Translations under genes and position numbers: made by a program
Shown: positions 11,063 to 19,097 of the stretch, piece after piece
How the letters are laid out: each line of letters begins with the position of its first letter
Position numbering within the stretch: position 1 is the first letter of the stretch
Assembly (NCBI GenBank): GCA_022509085.1
Contig: JAFLTW010000002.1
Coordinates: 1 to 54,454 of the forward strand
Reading direction: 5' to 3'
Source: Muribaculaceae bacterium
GTDB taxonomy: Bacteria > Bacteroidota > Bacteroidia > Bacteroidales > Muribaculaceae
DNA: 54,454 nt
The notes under the pieces: model-generated
What the model was told of the DNA's origin: nothing
What the model saw: the letters and a program-made list of their open reading frames with translations, nothing else
The model's database searches: none

Positions 11063-13525
11063 ATGAAGAAAACTCTCATATTCCTCATCGCCACCATCCT
11101 TACGGCGCTTTCGGCGCGGGCCGAGATCACAGCCGACTGGAAGCTACATATGCCGTTCGACAGGTGGCCCACCTCTATCATCGAGACCCCCGGAAGGGTC
11201 TACTTCCTGAGCCGTACCTTCGAACACAACGGCTCGATACCCGCCAGGGCGGTCAACTCCAACTCCCTGTTCTACTACGACAAGGCAGGCGAGGAGGTGG
11301 TGTCGTTCAACCGCCGCAACCTCGGCAGCGGCAATGCCGTGGCCTGCATGGCCTACAACGCCGAGAAGGGTTACCTGCTTGTGGTCTACACCGACTGCAA
11401 CATCGACTTCGTATACGACGACGGCCGCATACTCAACATCCTTTCCCTCAACGCCGCGAGCATTCAGGGACGCAAGGAGGTGAACTCCATCACCTTCGAC
11501 AATGAGAACGACCGCGTCTACCTCGCCACGAGCTTCGGCTACGTGAGCCTCAACGACCGCAAATACGAGGTGGCCGAGAGCCGCATCTACAACGAAGACA
11601 TTCAGAGTGTGGCCCGCTGCGGCTCCAACATCGTGCTCTGCCACGACTACGACATCTACTACGCGCCGGCAGCCGACCAGCGCTACAATTTCTCTTCCTA
11701 CAAGATGATGGAAGACTCCCCCTCGGTCGATGTGCTCCTTCCCCTCAAGGGCAACGACTTCGTGGCCTACACCACGGCCGTCGGCGGCACTATCTATAAG
11801 GTGGTATACACCGGTGGAGGCTATAAGGCCGAGAGCCTGGCCGACGACCCCAAGGTGCACTGCATGCAGACAATCAAGGGGGGCTACCGCCTCTGCGGCA
11901 ATGTGGTGATATACACCCTCACCGACGGCGGTGAGCTCACCTACGAGACGCGCACACGCGATGCGTGGCGCATTCCCTCCACCACTCTCGACGGCAAGGA
12001 GCTCTGGGTGCTCTTCGAGAAGAAGGGCGTGCGCGGCTACCGCCTCCCCGACAACTCCATAGCCCACCATTACACGCGGCCCAACGCCCCGGCCACATAC
12101 ATCTCTTCCGACATTGCCCACCATCCCAAATACGGCATGCTGTCCGGCAGCAACGGCTACGACTTCGCGCTTGCCGCCTTCGGGCAGGCAACGCCGGGCA
12201 ACCTCTCCGCGCTCAAATGGGGCATATGGCAGGAATACGGTCCCGACTACGTGGCTCCCGACAAGTTCCCCTCCACCACCAACTACTTCGGAGTGGCCAT
12301 CGACCCCAAGAATACCGACTATGTCTACCGCTCCAACGTGCTCGGAGGGCTGATGAGGCTCAATCTCTCCAACCCCGACGACATCCTCATCCTCGCCAAC
12401 CCAAGCAACGAGAACGCCGGCAGCCAGGGTTTCATCAAGGTGGCCGACGACCTCGCCGCCTGGTCGCGCCTCTGCCGCTTCTCCACGCCGCGCTTCACCT
12501 CCGACGGCACAATGTGGACCCTCTACAATAACGCCGACACGGAGCTGGCCGAACTGTGGTGGTGGACAGCCGCCGACCGCGCCGCCACCACCTCCGCCTC
12601 AACCTACCGACCAATGAACCGCCTGCAGCTGCCACGCTTCCCGAGCAACAATACCGACGTGATGGTGGCCCTCGACCGTAACCCGGGAATGGTGGTGATG
12701 GGAGGCCTGGGCAACGGCGGCTCACTCATGCTCTACGACCACCGCAACACCCCCGCCACCAAAGGCGACGACAGATACGTCTTCTACGACAGTCCCTACG
12801 ACCAGGATGGGGGCGGCGTGACGTTCCTCAACATCAACAATCTGATGGAAGACCCCCAGACGGGTCTGGTGTGGATCATGAGCCAGAGGGGTATCTTCAC
12901 CATCAACCCCGCGACGGCATTCGACACCCCCAACCTCGTGAGCCGCATCAAGGTGTCGCGCAACGACGGCACCAACCTCGCCGACTACCTGCTCAACGAG
13001 ATCAACGTCAACAATATGGCAATCGACGGGGAGGGCCGGAAATGGTTCTGCACCTCCAACGGTCTGGTATGCACCTCGGCCGACGGGCGCACGATACTGG
13101 GTGAATTCACCACCGACAACTCCTACCTGCCGGCCGACAACGTGCTGGCTGCATGCTATAACCCCGACAACAACTCGCTGCTCGTGGCCACCGACGGCGG
13201 CCTCGTGGAGATGTTCCCCTCCGGCAGCGGCAGCTCCGAGCTGCCCCGCGGCGACGCCTTCCGCGTCTATCCCAACCCCGTGGAACCCAACTACTACGGG
13301 TGGGTGCGCATCGACAACATAGCCGACGGTTCGCTGGTGAAGATCACCGACGCCTCGGGCGGCATCGTCAAGGAGCTCGGTCCGGCCGAGGGCGGCAGTG
13401 TGGAATGGGACGTCTCCGGACATAACAACCGCCGCGTCTCCACCGGCGTATATTATGTGATGGTGTCGCCGGGCAACGCCGGCAACGGCGAGACAAAGAT
13501 TCAGAAGATACTCGTTTTGAATTGA
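11063..13525 (+). CDS. PorZ-like double beta-propeller protein with type IX sorting tail
   Basis: An 820-residue secreted protein. A signal peptide (MKKTLIFLIATILTALSARA) is followed by long stretches of propeller-type blades (WKLHMPFDRWPTSIIETPGRVYFLS, then LVWIMSQRGIFTINP and KWFCTSNGLVC, of the two-component regulator propeller type). The last 85 or so residues, from FRVYPNPVEPN near 733 to the end, match a type IX secretion C-terminal sorting domain. Size and order resemble PorZ, the surface part of the type IX attachment complex, which keeps its tail. Other propeller proteins with sorting tails cannot be excluded. It starts immediately after the rdgB stop and ends three bases before the next gene. 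Confidence 0.6.
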   Translation: MKKTLIFLIATILTALSARAEITADWKLHMPFDRWPTSIIETPGRVYFLSRTFEHNGSIPARAVNSNSLFYYDKAGEEVVSFNRRNLGSGNAVACMAYNAEKGYLLVVYTDCNIDFVYDDGRILNILSLNAASIQGRKEVNSITFDNENDRVYLATSFGYVSLNDRKYEVAESRIYNEDIQSVARCGSNIVLCHDYDIYYAPAADQRYNFSSYKMMEDSPSVDVLLPLKGNDFVAYTTAVGGTIYKVVYTGGGYKAESLADDPKVHCMQTIKGGYRLCGNVVIYTLTDGGELTYETRTRDAWRIPSTTLDGKELWVLFEKKGVRGYRLPDNSIAHHYTRPNAPATYISSDIAHHPKYGMLSGSNGYDFALAAFGQATPGNLSALKWGIWQEYGPDYVAPDKFPSTTNYFGVAIDPKNTDYVYRSNVLGGLMRLNLSNPDDILILANPSNENAGSQGFIKVADDLAAWSRLCRFSTPRFTSDGTMWTLYNNADTELAELWWWTAADRAATTSASTYRPMNRLQLPRFPSNNTDVMVALDRNPGMVVMGGLGNGGSLMLYDHRNTPATKGDDRYVFYDSPYDQDGGGVTFLNINNLMEDPQTGLVWIMSQRGIFTINPATAFDTPNLVSRIKVSRNDGTNLADYLLNEINVNNMAIDGEGRKWFCTSNGLVCTSADGRTILGEFTTDNSYLPADNVLAACYNPDNNSLLVATDGGLVEMFPSGSGSSELPRGDAFRVYPNPVEPNYYGWVRIDNIADGSLVKITDASGGIVKELGPAEGGSVEWDVSGHNNRRVSTGVYYVMVSPGNAGNGETKIQKILVLN

Positions 13526-13528
13526 TAT

Positions 13529-14872
13529 ATGAGAAAGATAAAGATATTGATGCTCACCCTCGCCTCGTCGATGGCCGCTGTGGCCGCCGACGTCAATGTT
13601 AGCGGCGGTGAGCTCGCCGGCATCCTCGCCGACGAGAAGATTAAGAAGGAGAACGCGCTGAAGCTCCAGGGCAGCATAGATGCCCGCGACCTCGCGGCCA
13701 TCGAGAAGTTGCCCGTGGCCATAAAGCAGCTCGACCTGCGGGAGGTGAAGATCACCCCGCTCACCATGCCCGACCGCTCCCTCTTCGGTCGCACTCTCTT
13801 CAGCGAGGGCGAGATTCCGGCCTACACCTTCTTCAAGTCGGGAGTGGAGAGCCTTATGCTCCCCGCTGCCACCACCGCCATATGCGAGGGTGCCTTCGCA
13901 GCCTCGGCACTGAAGGAGATAGAGCTTCCGGCAGGGGTGACCTCCATCGGTTCCTACGCCTTCTACGGCTGCACCGACCTGCGCAGCGTCGACCTCTCCA
14001 AGACGTCCGTCACGGAGCTTCCCCCCTACGTCTTCGCCGGCTGCGTCAACCTGGAGTCGGTAAAGCTGCCCGCGACGGTTGTCCGCGTCGGCCGCGAGGC
14101 GTTCTCCCACACTGCCGTGAAGAGTCTTACGCTCGACAGGATAGAGAGCTTCGAGCCATACGCGCTCAGCGGTATGCCCTACCTTGAGGAACTGGTGATC
14201 AATCCCTACGCCGAGATAGGCGACGGTCTGCTGATGGACAACGTCTCGCTCCTCTCTCTCACAGGTGTGCCTGAGGCCATCCCCGACTATTTCGCCACCA
14301 ACTGCTCCACACTCCCGGCCGAAACCATGGCCGGCGGTTCCGTGGTAGGCCGCTACTCTTTCGCCAATACGGCAGCCGCCGACGAACTCATTCTCCCGGC
14401 CTCTGTGAGCCGTATCGAACGCGGTGCGCTGGCGGGACTGTCGTCGCTGAAGCATATTGACGCCACGGCGCTCGAGGGCAATCTCCCCGCCGTAGACGCC
14501 ACCACTTTCGAGGGCCTCTCCCAGTCCGACATCGACCTGTGGGTCACCGACGATTCGTTCGACCTTTGGAAGTCTGACCCCGTATGGGGCCTCTTCAACG
14601 TGGTGGCCAACAGCCAGACCTCGGTAGATGAGATACCGGGCGCCGAGGCCGATGCCATCTCCATCCGCTTCCGCGGCGCAAGCCTGCTTGTGGAGGCCGC
14701 GACGGCTGTGGCCGACGTCAGGATCTACACCCCCGACGGTCGCGTGGCCTACGTGGCTTCGCCGGGCGAACCGCGCGTGGAGATAGCCGCCGACCTTCTG
14801 CCGGCAGGTATCCTGATCGTGGCTGCCACAGATGCCGAGGGAAACGCCAAGACCGCAACCCTGCTGCATTAA
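13529..14872 (+). CDS. BspA-type leucine-rich-repeat surface protein
   Basis: Secreted protein of 447 residues with a signal peptide (MRKIKILMLTLASSMAAVAA). Residues of about 105-330 contain BspA/LRR_5-like repeats of the form LxxIELPxGVTSIGSYAFYGCTDLRSVDL and LPATVVRVGREAFSHTAVKSLTL. The last 60 or so residues (DVRIYTPDGRVAYVAS to the end) look like the final strands of a type IX-type sorting domain. Such repeats are known in adhesins of oral and gut Bacteroidetes; a binding role here is inference. It lies between the PorZ-like gene and trmB in one operon. Confidence 0.75.
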   Translation: MRKIKILMLTLASSMAAVAADVNVSGGELAGILADEKIKKENALKLQGSIDARDLAAIEKLPVAIKQLDLREVKITPLTMPDRSLFGRTLFSEGEIPAYTFFKSGVESLMLPAATTAICEGAFAASALKEIELPAGVTSIGSYAFYGCTDLRSVDLSKTSVTELPPYVFAGCVNLESVKLPATVVRVGREAFSHTAVKSLTLDRIESFEPYALSGMPYLEELVINPYAEIGDGLLMDNVSLLSLTGVPEAIPDYFATNCSTLPAETMAGGSVVGRYSFANTAAADELILPASVSRIERGALAGLSSLKHIDATALEGNLPAVDATTFEGLSQSDIDLWVTDDSFDLWKSDPVWGLFNVVANSQTSVDEIPGAEADAISIRFRGASLLVEAATAVADVRIYTPDGRVAYVASPGEPRVEIAADLLPAGILIVAATDAEGNAKTATLLH

Positions 14873-14890
14873 TCGGCGCATAGACTCGAT

Positions 14891-15631
14891 ATGGGAAAGA
14901 ACAAACTGAAGAAATTTGCCGAGATGAAGGGCTTCCGCTGCGTGGTGGAGGCCCCGTGCTATAATCTTGAGAACACCGACTTCCCCCTGAAGGGCAACTG
15001 GAATGCCGACTTCTTCAAGCGCCCCGGAGAGCTCGTGCTCGAGCTGGGCTGCGGCAAGGGGGAATACACCGTGGGCCTGGCGCGCCATGAGGGCGCCAAG
15101 AACTTTATCGGCGTCGACATCAAGGGTGCCCGTATCTACACCGGCGCCAAGACAGTGGAGCAGGAGGAAATCCCCAATGCGGGGTTTCTCCGCACCCAGG
15201 TGGAGTGCCTTCCCGCCTTCTTCGCCCCGGGCGAGGTGAGCGAGCTTTGGATCACCTTCCCCGACCCCCAGCTCAAGAAGACCAACAAACGGCTCACCTC
15301 CACCCGGTTTCTGGGCTATTACCGCCGGTTTATGGATGCAAACGGGGTGCTAAACCTCAAGACCGACTCCCCGTTTCTTTACGAATACACGCGCCGGCTG
15401 GCCGAGACCAACGGACTCGAGATCCTGGAGGCGACCGACGACCTCTATGCCCGCGAGGGTGAATGCCTGGAGAAGGATATAAAGACCTTCTACGAGCAGC
15501 AGTGGCTTGCCCGCGGCAAGACCATCAAGCTGTTGAAATTCCGCCTCGGCGACCGTGAGCTCACTGAGCCCGACGTGAGCGACCTGACGCCCGACGACTA
15601 TCGCGCCGCCGCACGCTTCAACCGTTCATAA
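14891..15631 (+). CDS. trmB: tRNA (guanine-N7-)-methyltransferase
   Basis: Methylates G46 in the variable loop of tRNAs using S-adenosylmethionine. The SAM-binding loop is LELGCGKGEYTVGLA (about residues 48-62), followed by FIGVDIKGARIYTGAK. The family-specific ITFPDPQLKKTNKRLT block lies near 120-136. A C-terminal TFYEQQWLARGKTIKLLKF segment also fits. The N-terminus starts MGKNKLKKFAEM, usual for Bacteroidetes TrmB. It is the last gene of the run that begins with panB, and a terminator follows 36 bases downstream. Confidence 0.95.
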   Translation: MGKNKLKKFAEMKGFRCVVEAPCYNLENTDFPLKGNWNADFFKRPGELVLELGCGKGEYTVGLARHEGAKNFIGVDIKGARIYTGAKTVEQEEIPNAGFLRTQVECLPAFFAPGEVSELWITFPDPQLKKTNKRLTSTRFLGYYRRFMDANGVLNLKTDSPFLYEYTRRLAETNGLEILEATDDLYAREGECLEKDIKTFYEQQWLARGKTIKLLKFRLGDRELTEPDVSDLTPDDYRAAARFNRS

Positions 15632-15667
15632 CCTCCCTACATCCGTTAATAATTGAAAAATGATTAC

Positions 15668-15706
15668 CGGCATTCGCTAAAAAGTTTGGCAGAATGCCGC
15701 TTTTTT
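15668..15706 (+). terminator. Terminator after trmB
   Basis: An 8-bp stem (CGGCATTC / GAATGCCG) with a 16-base loop is followed by C and six T. The loop also holds the -33 element of the next promoter. Confidence 0.65.
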
Positions 15707-15716
15707 ATTAAATTTG
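15685..15716 (+). promoter_or_regulatory. Fimbrial operon promoter
   Basis: TTTG at 15685-15688, a 20-base spacer and TAAATTTG at 15709-15716 match the Bacteroidetes consensus exactly. The -33 element sits in the loop of the trmB terminator. The start codon of the major subunit is about 140 bases downstream, so the mRNA has a long AT-rich leader. That leader contains two similar segments (CTTTCAGAAGAC and TTTTCAGAGGAC). Confidence 0.8.
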
Positions 15717-15858
15717 CATTAGATTTCAGGTTTCTAACGAAAAATATTTGATTTTTTAGGTGTCTTTCAGAAGACATTCGAGGATTTTAAGTAGATTTTC
15801 AGAGGACTTTAAACGATTATTATTTTCTTAATTTATAACCACTTTTAACAACTTTCTG

Positions 15859-17895
15859 ATGAAAAAATTTTTATTCTTAGGTCTGGCGGGGCTTCTGGCT
15901 GCCGGCTTTTCGTCATGTAGCAACGACGACCTGCTTGCCGACAGGGACCAGGTGCTCGACCACGACCAGTCGTTCTTCGTGAACATCTCCATCAATAGCG
16001 CCGATGCTATGACCCGTGCATACGAGGGCGGTGTGCTCGACAATTCTTATCCCGATGGAGACGGTGCCTACGACGCTACCGACGATCCCTACTTCGAGAC
16101 CGGCGAGGACTATGAAAACAAGGTGCAGACTGTCTTCCTTATTTTCTACGACTCCAATGGCGACCGCGTATCCACCACACAGGTGCGTCGCGACAACTTC
16201 AACTCGCAAGCCTTCAACAACAGTGGCCACAAGATCTTCGAAGGCGTGGTGCAGATCGACGTTAAGCACGGTTCCACGAAGCCCGCTTACGTGATGGCAT
16301 TCATCAACCCCATCACCTCCACCAACTTCGACATCAACCCCAACTTCGCTACTCTCGAGGCTCTCGAGAGAACCACCCGTCCGCGCATCATCGACGACAA
16401 CAACAACTTCGCGATGAGTAAGTCTGTCTACTATGGCAAGAACCGCGTCACCGGTAAGGAGAACGACCGCATCATGGCCACTCCGCTCACCGAAGACGAG
16501 CAGCTCTTCACCAAGATTGAGGACGCCGAGGAGGCTCTCCGTAATGGTGAGGGCGTGGTAGACATCTACGTGGAGCGCTACGCCGCCAAGGTGAAATTCT
16601 CCATCAAGGATGACGCCAACCTCCGTGTTGACCTTGACGACGACGGCAACAACTACCTCGAGTTCGTTCCCGAATACTGGGCAGTCAACGCCTATGAGTC
16701 TGATACCTACATCACCAAGAGCTTTTTCGAGTCGATCGACCTCGAGACAGGCGCCGTAGGTAAGATTCTTGAATATGATGATATGGTCAATGCTTTCGGT
16801 GGCGAAGGTAACGCTTGGTACTGGAACAGCCCCGAATTCCATCGTTGCTACTGGGCTCAGTCTCCCGCCTACTACGCACAGGCTTATCCCCGTGTAGCCG
16901 ACGATATCCACGACAACGGTGCTGCCAAGTATGCACTCGGCTACTATTCCTACAACGACATGGTGAAAAATGCCACCGGCAAGCTCATCGACAAGGCCCG
17001 AAGTCTCCAGGACGGCTCCGACAAGGCCCGCAACATCTACGCCCGCGAAAACACCATCGCAGGCTCATCCCTCAAGTCAGCTTACGAAGACCCCTTCGCC
17101 AGCCCCAAGGCTGCCGTGGCTTCCGTAGTGCTCGTAGGTCATTATAAACTCAACGGCCAGGAAGTAAAGGATGAAGACTTCTTCTACGTGATGGGTAACA
17201 AGGTGAACGGCTACACCCTCTTCAAGAACGATGACGATATGCTCGACTACTTCGTGCGCACTACCGTTCCCTTCGCAAAAGACGCCCAGGGCACACAGTT
17301 CTTTGACTACAACAACATCAAGTTCCTCGACGGTGAGAAGGATGCCTACGCCAAGTACTTCAAGATCGTTCACCCGGGTGTCGACGCCCGCGGCAAGACT
17401 TCGGAGTCCGGCTCGCTCATCATCGACAGCCGCTTCGTGACCATCCAGCTCGACGAGACTGCCATCACCGACGACGCGCAGCCCCTCTTCGCTTACCTCA
17501 ACGGCTCATACGTGCAGGTTACTCCCGCCAATATCGGCGAAATCAACAAGCAGATGCTCTACACTGCCGGTACCGTACAGGGCTTCCAGGGTGGCAAGGC
17601 CTACTTCACCATCCCCATCAAGCACCTCGGCTTCTACCGCAAGGCCAACCCCAACGCGGCATATAACGCCAACGATAAGGAATTCGACTGGACAAAGGTA
17701 CAGTCTGGCGACTTCGGTCTGGTGCGCAACCACGTCTACAGCATCGTGGTCGACAACATCAACGGCCTCGGCAACGCCATTCCTGATCCCGACGATCCCA
17801 TCGTTCCCCCGACGGATCCCGAGGAATACTTCATCGGCGCCCGCATCATCGTGCTCAACTGGGCTGTCGTGCCTACGCAGAACGTGACACTCTAA
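15859..17895 (+). CDS. FimA/Mfa1-type fimbrial major subunit (lipoprotein)
   Basis: A 678-residue lipoprotein precursor with lipobox GFSSC (Cys20). A conserved TRA site at residues 52-54 (ADAMTRAYEGG) lies where P. gingivalis-type fimbrillins are trimmed. A first fimbrillin domain (VQTVFLIFYDSNGDRV) and a second domain follow, ending in ARIIVLNWAVVPTQNVTL, the closing strand typical of Mfa1/FimA proteins. By family knowledge the mature subunit is surface-exported and polymerises by strand exchange. It is the first gene after a strong promoter, and its codon choice is more uniform than in the downstream genes, as expected for a highly expressed subunit. Confidence 0.85.
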   Translation: MKKFLFLGLAGLLAAGFSSCSNDDLLADRDQVLDHDQSFFVNISINSADAMTRAYEGGVLDNSYPDGDGAYDATDDPYFETGEDYENKVQTVFLIFYDSNGDRVSTTQVRRDNFNSQAFNNSGHKIFEGVVQIDVKHGSTKPAYVMAFINPITSTNFDINPNFATLEALERTTRPRIIDDNNNFAMSKSVYYGKNRVTGKENDRIMATPLTEDEQLFTKIEDAEEALRNGEGVVDIYVERYAAKVKFSIKDDANLRVDLDDDGNNYLEFVPEYWAVNAYESDTYITKSFFESIDLETGAVGKILEYDDMVNAFGGEGNAWYWNSPEFHRCYWAQSPAYYAQAYPRVADDIHDNGAAKYALGYYSYNDMVKNATGKLIDKARSLQDGSDKARNIYARENTIAGSSLKSAYEDPFASPKAAVASVVLVGHYKLNGQEVKDEDFFYVMGNKVNGYTLFKNDDDMLDYFVRTTVPFAKDAQGTQFFDYNNIKFLDGEKDAYAKYFKIVHPGVDARGKTSESGSLIIDSRFVTIQLDETAITDDAQPLFAYLNGSYVQVTPANIGEINKQMLYTAGTVQGFQGGKAYFTIPIKHLGFYRKANPNAAYNANDKEFDWTKVQSGDFGLVRNHVYSIVVDNINGLGNAIPDPDDPIVPPTDPEEYFIGARIIVLNWAVVPTQNVTL

Positions 17896-17941
17896 GGTGC
17901 TGAAAAACTGAAAAATCCGGAATTTTCCGGCCTGAGATATC

Positions 17942-17969
17942 CCCGGAGGGAACGTGAGAACCCTCCGGG
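17942..17969 (+). other. Stable intercistronic hairpin
   Basis: A perfect 9-bp stem (CCCGGAGGG / CCCTCCGGG) with a 10-base loop lies between the major-subunit stop and the next start. It is followed by an A-rich tract, not T, so it is not an ordinary intrinsic terminator. It may protect the 3' end of the abundant subunit mRNA or lower read-through into the anchor gene (inference). Confidence 0.6.
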
Positions 17970-18005
17970 TCCCAAGAAAAAAAAGAAAGACCTATTTGCA
18001 AGGAA

Positions 18006-19082
18006 ATGTTGAAAAGAAGATTTTCACTATATACGGTTGTGATGGCGCTCTGCGCCGTGATGCTGACGGCGTGCGACGACAGCCTCATCTATGATGATGC
18101 CGGCGACTGCTCCACCAAGGTGCAGTTCGTCTTCCGCAAACACCGTCAGGCCCTCCACTCCGTTGCCGGCCGCGAAACCGACGTGTTCTACTCCACCGTG
18201 GGTTCCGTCCACCTCTTCGTCTACGACGAACAGACAGGCGAGCTCGTGGCCGAGCGTTTCGAGAAGACCGAAAACCTGAAGACTGCGGCTGAACTCGGCC
18301 TGGGCAACGGCGAGGAGAGATGCTTCATGCAGCTCGACGTCGAGCCCGGCACCTATCGCCTCGTGGCATGGTGTGGCCTCGATGAGACCGACCGCAACAA
18401 CGCCTTCTTCCTCACCGACGGCTCACGCGCCCCGGAAGGCTACAGGCTCTGCGACGTGAAACGCTCCGCCTCCGGCGCCGACCCCGTAAGCTTCGAGAAA
18501 TACGAGAGCGTCTACCACGGCTCCGTGAGCCGCGCAGTGGTCAACGCAAACGGCGACGGCACAGAGATTATCCCCATAGAGCTCACCAAAAACAACAACG
18601 ACATTGCCGTCTGGATCCAGCACTCCTCAGCCACGCTCCACGACGGCGAATACGAGGTGGTCTATACCGATGCCAACGGCACCATGAGTTTCGACGACAA
18701 CTCACTTGCCGACGCCTCCAGCCTCGAATACCATCCCCATTCGCAGTCGCTCCTCACGTCGTCGACCGAATACAACGGCGACCTGGTGGAGGCCGGTGCG
18801 CTCGTGGCCCACATCTCCACGTCACGTCTGCTCGAGAGTAATGTGGCGTCTGCACGGCTCGAGGTGAGGAAAAACACGGGTGAGACCGTATTCTCCATCC
18901 CCTTCATCCGCTATCTGCTCGAGATGCAGACCTTCACGCGCGACTCGCAGTATTACCTTGACTGCGAAGACACCTACAACTGCAGCTTCTACCTCACCGG
19001 CGAGGAAGACGGCACATGGATGCCCGCGCGTATCATCATCAACAACTGGGTGAGGGTGCCCGACCAGAACGCCGATATATAA
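18006..19082 (+). CDS. FimB/Mfa2-type fimbrial anchor lipoprotein
   Basis: A 358-residue lipoprotein with lipobox LTAC (Cys23), followed by DDSLIYDDAGDC, an opening characteristic of FimB/Mfa2 proteins. The first domain contains SVHLFVYDEQTGELV and the second ends ARIIINNWVRVPDQNADI. In Porphyromonas this family anchors the fimbria in the outer membrane and limits its length. Position directly after the major subunit matches the mfa/fim order. A stable hairpin in the 110-base gap before it could make it less expressed than the subunit. Confidence 0.85.
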   Translation: MLKRRFSLYTVVMALCAVMLTACDDSLIYDDAGDCSTKVQFVFRKHRQALHSVAGRETDVFYSTVGSVHLFVYDEQTGELVAERFEKTENLKTAAELGLGNGEERCFMQLDVEPGTYRLVAWCGLDETDRNNAFFLTDGSRAPEGYRLCDVKRSASGADPVSFEKYESVYHGSVSRAVVNANGDGTEIIPIELTKNNNDIAVWIQHSSATLHDGEYEVVYTDANGTMSFDDNSLADASSLEYHPHSQSLLTSSTEYNGDLVEAGALVAHISTSRLLESNVASARLEVRKNTGETVFSIPFIRYLLEMQTFTRDSQYYLDCEDTYNCSFYLTGEEDGTWMPARIIINNWVRVPDQNADI

Positions 19083-19097
19083 GATATCATACAGAAG

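Noticed and set aside
12722..15088. 788-codon minus-strand frame across the PorZ-like and leucine-rich genes
   Set aside because: Composition is the His/Val/Gly-rich pattern of an antisense shadow, and it spans three well-supported plus-strand genes.
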